A stretch of 64,000 bases of DNA from Streptomyces ureilyticus (GTDB lineage Bacteria; Actinomycetota; Actinomycetes; Streptomycetales; Streptomycetaceae). The position numbers and the translations under genes were made by a program. Every line of letters begins with the position of its first letter. The stretch's first letter is position 1. Location of the stretch: positions 58,553 to 122,552 of the forward strand of contig NZ_JAAKZX010000005.1 of the NCBI RefSeq assembly GCF_011045025.1, given 5' to 3'. Of the stretch, positions 61,201 through 64,000 are shown one piece after another. The notes beneath the pieces were generated by a model. It saw only the letters and a list, made by a program, of their open reading frames with translations. It searched no databases and had not been told where the DNA came from.

Positions 61201-62871
61201 CTGGCCTTGCTGGAGACCTGGCGCGAACAGCCCTTCGCGGAGCGTGGCAGCAGTTGGCGCACGGGGCAGGCACCGGCGCCCGCGCTCTCAGCGCACCGGG
61301 CGGAGGGATGGGTGATCGCATCCGGTCCACCGGACGACCCGGGTGTCAGGGATGACGCCGGGGAGCGGTTCGTCCAGCGGGCCACGGACCCGGCACCCGC
61401 GGAGGCCACCGGGTGCCGGGCCGTCACGCTCACCCGTGACGACTCCGCCCGTCTCGTCCGACTGCTCGAACTCCTCGCGGCCCAGGGCCCCTTGCCCCTC
61501 TGCCCCGCCGCGCTGGAGGCGTTCTCCCGCCGTACGGGCGTACGGCGGGCCATCGCCGCCCTGGCGCTGGGCGGCCTGCCCTACGGCGCCGGGAAGGAGT
61601 ACGAGAAGCTGCTGCGGTCGGCGCCGTACAACGCGAGCAAGAGCCTGGTCTGGGCCTACGGCGGCTACCGCCTCGGGTCCTCCGGCCGCCTGTCCGTCCT
61701 CGCGGCAGGCCTGCCGGACGACGCCGCCGAGCTGCCCGGCCTGTGGACGGAGGACGGCATGGTCGCCGCCGCCGAGCGCATGGCGGATGCCTGGAACGGC
61801 CTGGTCGGGCGGACCCCGTACGTCGACGAGGACCTGGCCGACGGCCTGGAGACCGACCTCGCCATCACCGGTGACTGGGCCCACCGCCTCGCGACGGGCG
61901 CCGCGATCCCCGCCCAGGACAAGGGGTTCGCGCTGGTCGAGGGCAGCGTCTCAGGCCACTTCTCCCTGCACCACGACGAGTCCGACGGCACGACCGGCTC
62001 CTGGATCAACCCCCATGACCTGCCGCACGTGGTCCCGGCGACGGCCCTGGCCTGGGCGCTCACCGAACGCCCCGTGGGCGACCCGTCCGTCGCCTGGGCC
62101 ACCGGTCTGTACGAAGACCTGCGCACCCTGTTGGACTCCCCGACCTACCTGGTCCCCCTGACCCCCCGCCCAGACCTCACCGCGTCCGTGGCGACGGACC
62201 CGAACTTCAAGCCGTACGAAGGCCGGTTCCACCTGCGCAGCAGGCCCTACCAGCCCGGCGATCACACGCTCCCGACGGCGTACGACAACGGCAGCCTCGT
62301 CGTCACCGTCCCCCACGGCCAGGTCTTCCTCCGAGCCTCCACCCCCGACGTGACCCAGCTCTACACCCCGGACGGCGGCCTGGCCCGCATGGTCCGGCGC
62401 GCCACCACCACCCCGGTGCCGCCCGGCTCGTACGAAGCCAACCCCCTGCTCAGCGTCCCGGCCCTGGTCGGCGAGGTCGCCACCACCCTCTCCCTCGACG
62501 AGGACTCCGCCGCCCTCTACCTCCAGCTCCTCACCCTCGCCCACCCCACGGACCGCAACATCCGCCGCTGGAACGCCTGGTCCCCGGCCCGCCACAAGGC
62601 CGCGCAGTCCGCCCTCGCCGCAACCGGCCTCACCGAGACCGCCAAACGCCCCCGCGCGGGCCGCACCGCCTTCGTCCCCGGCCCCTGGACCGACCTCAAG
62701 GCCCCGCACACTCCCCTGGAGACAGCCAAACTCACCTCGTACGGCGCCCCCGACTCCCATGGCAAAAACGTGTACGGCCCGTTCTGCCGCCTGCTCTCCC
62801 CGCTCCCACTGCACGAGCAGTTCGCCCGGGCTTGGGCAGCGTCGTCCCCGGCTTTGTCTCCCCACGGCTAG
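58294..62871 (+). CDS. Very large unidentified cytoplasmic protein
   Basis: A 1525-residue protein with no signal peptide or membrane segment, which I cannot assign. The first 500 residues are mostly helical and Leu/Ala/Arg-rich (RAYALARKAEQDHALPVDMD, ELVRLLEAWAASPGDLPADL). Residues about 510-800 look beta-rich with many Gly/Trp/Asp turns (FLVGWTTDANPYCSNHAFWA, NVIGMVPYGGSIDG, DPWGILRLPEGG), perhaps a propeller. Helical and mixed parts follow to the end. AGGA lies 8 nt before the ATG at 58294, and an in-frame GTG at 58270 is less likely. The gene stands alone, divergent from the acetyltransferase gene. Reading is uninterrupted with normal codon use, so it is a real gene. Confidence 0.8.
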   Translation: MTVTLPPKPNSLVPYVDWVLVHDAGAEPAARELMEVVESGLLRAYEKPGRFLEDMTWRARRLPPAHLPPFWDSLAHRMSPSFPKQASRAYALARKAEQDHALPVDMDRLRENALLFARAGALPAKELTTQQRRLAATLPPERAHQELVRLLEAWAASPGDLPADLAKLIRASARAAGLGTDEEARLLGVALRGARGKAVPSALLDAAAVVLAEHPQGDAVNAVLVDLFPPTRADGAPWVRLLLRCGAAESVAAGRITPEGGLPAWLSRFTREYAYQQVPYGGICRQPMPPELFELLALFAPRLRAAGEPVRLHETKWRRHTDIDADLLDACLAEGIEVHDPGETVLLRFWGDDSRRDLKAVAAHPVFGRRLEGTVHEGLHRPHWGQGGGGTAITRLPDNEGIAAEVLTRINNLLDALRGGGLGAAHEAVDELATLLDRPTATALDGIEEALASLDLTGPLTRALRAGLPEELSWPALEDALTELPLAEITAVTCTWPVLTLYSRDRAIAVDHAGRRASCTFRVPDDATLHTVHYVGGKFLVGWTTDANPYCSNHAFWADAPDEVFEPENVIGMVPYGGSIDGALGFQFETADGDGRHDGERVLRPGGREGIDDHELQMSDGKRVWSARVYGDGWARLDPATGARTEDTTLPDFPGTGTLPPGTAVFKETLSLAPMPPGAPESPLGQAGSLVGFRVLFRTKYRNNAPDRFVLEGIDGREATYRVSRQGQDPWGILRLPEGGEDGVLAEQINVRCVAVEDGSLLWEVRSFPDPKRPRHKPSATAGPMPFPPPAYWHFLVPRDPAASAALRTVADETVRSLLDSSAGLTDVLPELIPELTDSDLREGVLRAVGLAADVRRRREELSRRVSIMRSGPAVTLKDPAPDTELTIALRGLRDEPGHYKAPRPQPRPAMLTALAADGRHLRGEIDDETRRLAPPARPIDWTVLLGSIDAVAWRALVSTTADSERSCLLALLETWREQPFAERGSSWRTGQAPAPALSAHRAEGWVIASGPPDDPGVRDDAGERFVQRATDPAPAEATGCRAVTLTRDDSARLVRLLELLAAQGPLPLCPAALEAFSRRTGVRRAIAALALGGLPYGAGKEYEKLLRSAPYNASKSLVWAYGGYRLGSSGRLSVLAAGLPDDAAELPGLWTEDGMVAAAERMADAWNGLVGRTPYVDEDLADGLETDLAITGDWAHRLATGAAIPAQDKGFALVEGSVSGHFSLHHDESDGTTGSWINPHDLPHVVPATALAWALTERPVGDPSVAWATGLYEDLRTLLDSPTYLVPLTPRPDLTASVATDPNFKPYEGRFHLRSRPYQPGDHTLPTAYDNGSLVVTVPHGQVFLRASTPDVTQLYTPDGGLARMVRRATTTPVPPGSYEANPLLSVPALVGEVATTLSLDEDSAALYLQLLTLAHPTDRNIRRWNAWSPARHKAAQSALAATGLTETAKRPRAGRTAFVPGPWTDLKAPHTPLETAKLTSYGAPDSHGKNVYGPFCRLLSPLPLHEQFARAWAASSPALSPHG

Positions 62872-63152
62872 GACGCGGCTGGCTAGGGGCGACGTACAGG
62901 ACGTACAGGGATGGGTTGTCCAGCCCCCGTCCGTGGCGGTATGTGCTGGCCGGTGCCGCAGACCGGAAGCGGACCCTGGCGCCCCACCCACCATGAAGGC
63001 CCGGGACACCGCGGTGTCCCGGGCCGACCCCTGTGTACTCCTCGGCCCACCCTGGACAGTTATAGGCACGCCGTGAGCGGCAGGCCCACTACGTTGGCCC
63101 CGGTTGACTGACCGCGCCGAACGCGCGCACCACAAATCGGGGGAGGAACCTA

Positions 63153-63527
63153 ATGCGTAAGCGCATCGCCACAGCTCTCGGAGCCGCAGCCGCCGCCATC
63201 ATGCTCGCCACTGCCACTGCCACCGCATCCGCGGACACCGGTCGTCCGGACACCGGCGTCAAGTTCTACGATGGCTCCGGGAAGTTCACCCGGCCCTGCG
63301 GTACCACCTACCAGGTAGGTCTCAAGACCACGAAAGTCGGCGCGGTCAAGCGCCGTGACGGCCGTTGTGCAGGCCACGTGTGGCTTCGTGTCCACGGCAA
63401 CGCGTGGGGGGAATGGCGTCACAGCGACACCGAGATCACCCTCAACAGCCCCAGCGGCACGTTCGACAGGGCCCAGATCAAGGGCTGCGGAGAGGACTAC
63501 TGCACGACGTACGACGTGTACGTCTAG
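63153..63527 (+). CDS. Small secreted protein of unknown function
   Basis: A 124-residue exported protein: MRKRIATALGAAAAAIMLAT, then a likely signal-peptidase site after ATASA near residue 27. The mature part of about 97 residues has four cysteines (in RPCGT, RCAGH, GCGED and YCTTY) that could form two disulfides, and is rich in Gly, Thr and Lys. GGGGGAGGAA lies just before the ATG. It resembles small secreted Streptomyces proteins without assigned function. An insertion element begins shortly after it. Confidence 0.75.
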   Translation: MRKRIATALGAAAAAIMLATATATASADTGRPDTGVKFYDGSGKFTRPCGTTYQVGLKTTKVGAVKRRDGRCAGHVWLRVHGNAWGEWRHSDTEITLNSPSGTFDRAQIKGCGEDYCTTYDVYV

Positions 63528-63614
63528 CTACTTGCTCCTGAAAAAGTGTTTGGCTTGGTCGGCGCCGGTTGTTGCGCGTTTGCTCCGGGGCCGGGGGCGG
63601 GGGTGCCTGCTTCC

Positions 63615-64000
63615 TCACGGGCTGCTGACGGTCATCCGGTGGAGGTTGTAGGCGAAGATCCCGAGTCCGGTCCAGGTCTGCGCGCCTGCCAGGCGGCGCA
63701 GTCGGGTGCGGCGGAAGCCGAAGCTGCGTTTGAGGTGGCTGATGCGGGCTTCGATGCCGACTCTCCAGTTCCGCATCCGGCGGAACGGGCGGGTGCGCTC
63801 GTGCTCGCGTCGTGCCTTTCCCGGTGTTCCTTTGCGTTGGAGGCCGATCCGCTGGACGCCGAGTTCGGCCAGCGCCCGGTCGTTGGCGGCGGTGCCGAAG
63901 CCGCGGTCGGCGACGACGGTGCCGGGCGGTCGGCCAGTCAGCGTGGTCACTCGCTCGACCGAGGGGACGAGTTGCGGTGCGTCGGGCGGGTTCCCGCGGT
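63615..64000 (-). CDS. Insertion-sequence transposase, C-terminal part (cut by the window end)
   Basis: The frame is open from the window edge to the stop and encodes at least 128 residues: NPPDAPQLVPSVERVTTLTG, VVADRGFGTAANDRALAELG, EARISHLKRSFGFRRTRLRR and AQTWTGLGIFAYNLHRM. The second catalytic Asp (ADRGFG) and the Glu region (EARISHLKR) of a DDE transposase are present. It is a different type from the fragments at 36-39 kb. The element's left end is probably near 63530-63545, just after the secreted-protein gene, but I could not confirm an inverted repeat. Confidence 0.85.
   Translation of the reverse strand, partial: RGNPPDAPQLVPSVERVTTLTGRPPGTVVADRGFGTAANDRALAELGVQRIGLQRKGTPGKARREHERTRPFRRMRNWRVGIEARISHLKRSFGFRRTRLRRLAGAQTWTGLGIFAYNLHRMTVSSP

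Noticed and set aside
1..64000. CRISPR arrays, tRNA or rRNA genes, prophage, replication origin, or PKS/NRPS genes
   Set aside because: I looked for regularly spaced repeats, cloverleaf-type dyads ending in a T-loop, phage structural genes, DnaA-box clusters and megasynthase motifs. I found none that I could support.

Overview
The window reads as a chromosomal segment of a Streptomyces-like actinomycete. Codon third positions are almost all G or C, GTG and TTG starts are common, neighbouring genes often overlap by 4 bp, and regulator families typical of the genus are abundant. A hairpin-bearing intergenic sequence that I recognise as a common Streptomyces repeat lies at about 19.15 kb. I see no rRNA, tRNA, CRISPR, prophage or large biosynthetic (PKS/NRPS) genes.

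Region 1 (0-3.7 kb) holds a TetR regulator divergent from a gene cut by the window edge, a double-DUF427 protein, an aldo/keto reductase behind a MerR-type promoter, and a Nudix hydrolase. Region 2 (3.8-14.4 kb) looks like a lysine/pipecolate catabolic island: an FAD amino-acid oxidoreductase, a DUF1338 2-oxoadipate dioxygenase/decarboxylase (HglS-like), an ALDH7-type piperideine-6-carboxylate dehydrogenase (AmaB-like), two LysR regulators, a large FAD/Fe-S D-2-hydroxyglutarate-type dehydrogenase and a glutamate-family dehydrogenase. Together these could carry piperideine-6-carboxylate to 2-oxoglutarate once 2-aminoadipate is deaminated. Region 3 (14.6-24.3 kb) holds an MFS transporter, a LysR regulator and a tight aromatic ring-cleavage operon: FAD monooxygenase, metal-dependent decarboxylase or hydrolase, extradiol dioxygenase, two fumarylacetoacetate-hydrolase-fold enzymes, a cyclase-family hydrolase and an SDR.

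Region 4 (24.4-31.9 kb) is a polyol or inositol-type locus: a binding lipoprotein without its ABC partners, a LacI regulator, and an operon of two TIM-barrel isomerases, a sugar-porter permease and a Gfo/Idh/MocA dehydrogenase. Two near-identical operators suggest that one LacI protein controls both arms. Region 5 (32.4-35.3 kb) encodes a SigE-family ECF sigma factor, a single-pass membrane protein with a Pro/Thr-rich repeated tail, and a protein O-mannosyltransferase. Region 6 (35.4-38.8 kb) is decayed DNA: a lacI 3' fragment, winged-helix fragments, two oppositely oriented transposase fragments and a frameshifted hydroxyacyl-CoA dehydrogenase, around one intact membrane-protein gene.

Region 7 (39-49 kb) is mixed: an FG-GAP lipoprotein, an orphan histidine kinase, an acetyltransferase translationally coupled to an extra initiation factor IF-1, a VOC protein, a Nudix protein, a GlxA-type regulator with a divergent MFS exporter, and an ECF42 sigma factor with its DGPF/YCII partner and a matching promoter. 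Region 8 (49-55 kb) is a LacI-controlled amidohydrolase divergent from a complete NitT/TauT-type ABC importer. Region 9 (55.2-64 kb) has a MerR regulator, an RlmA/TlrB-type 23S rRNA methyltransferase behind a possible attenuator, a Vat-type acetyltransferase, a 1525-residue protein I cannot assign, a small secreted protein, and an insertion-sequence transposase cut by the window end.
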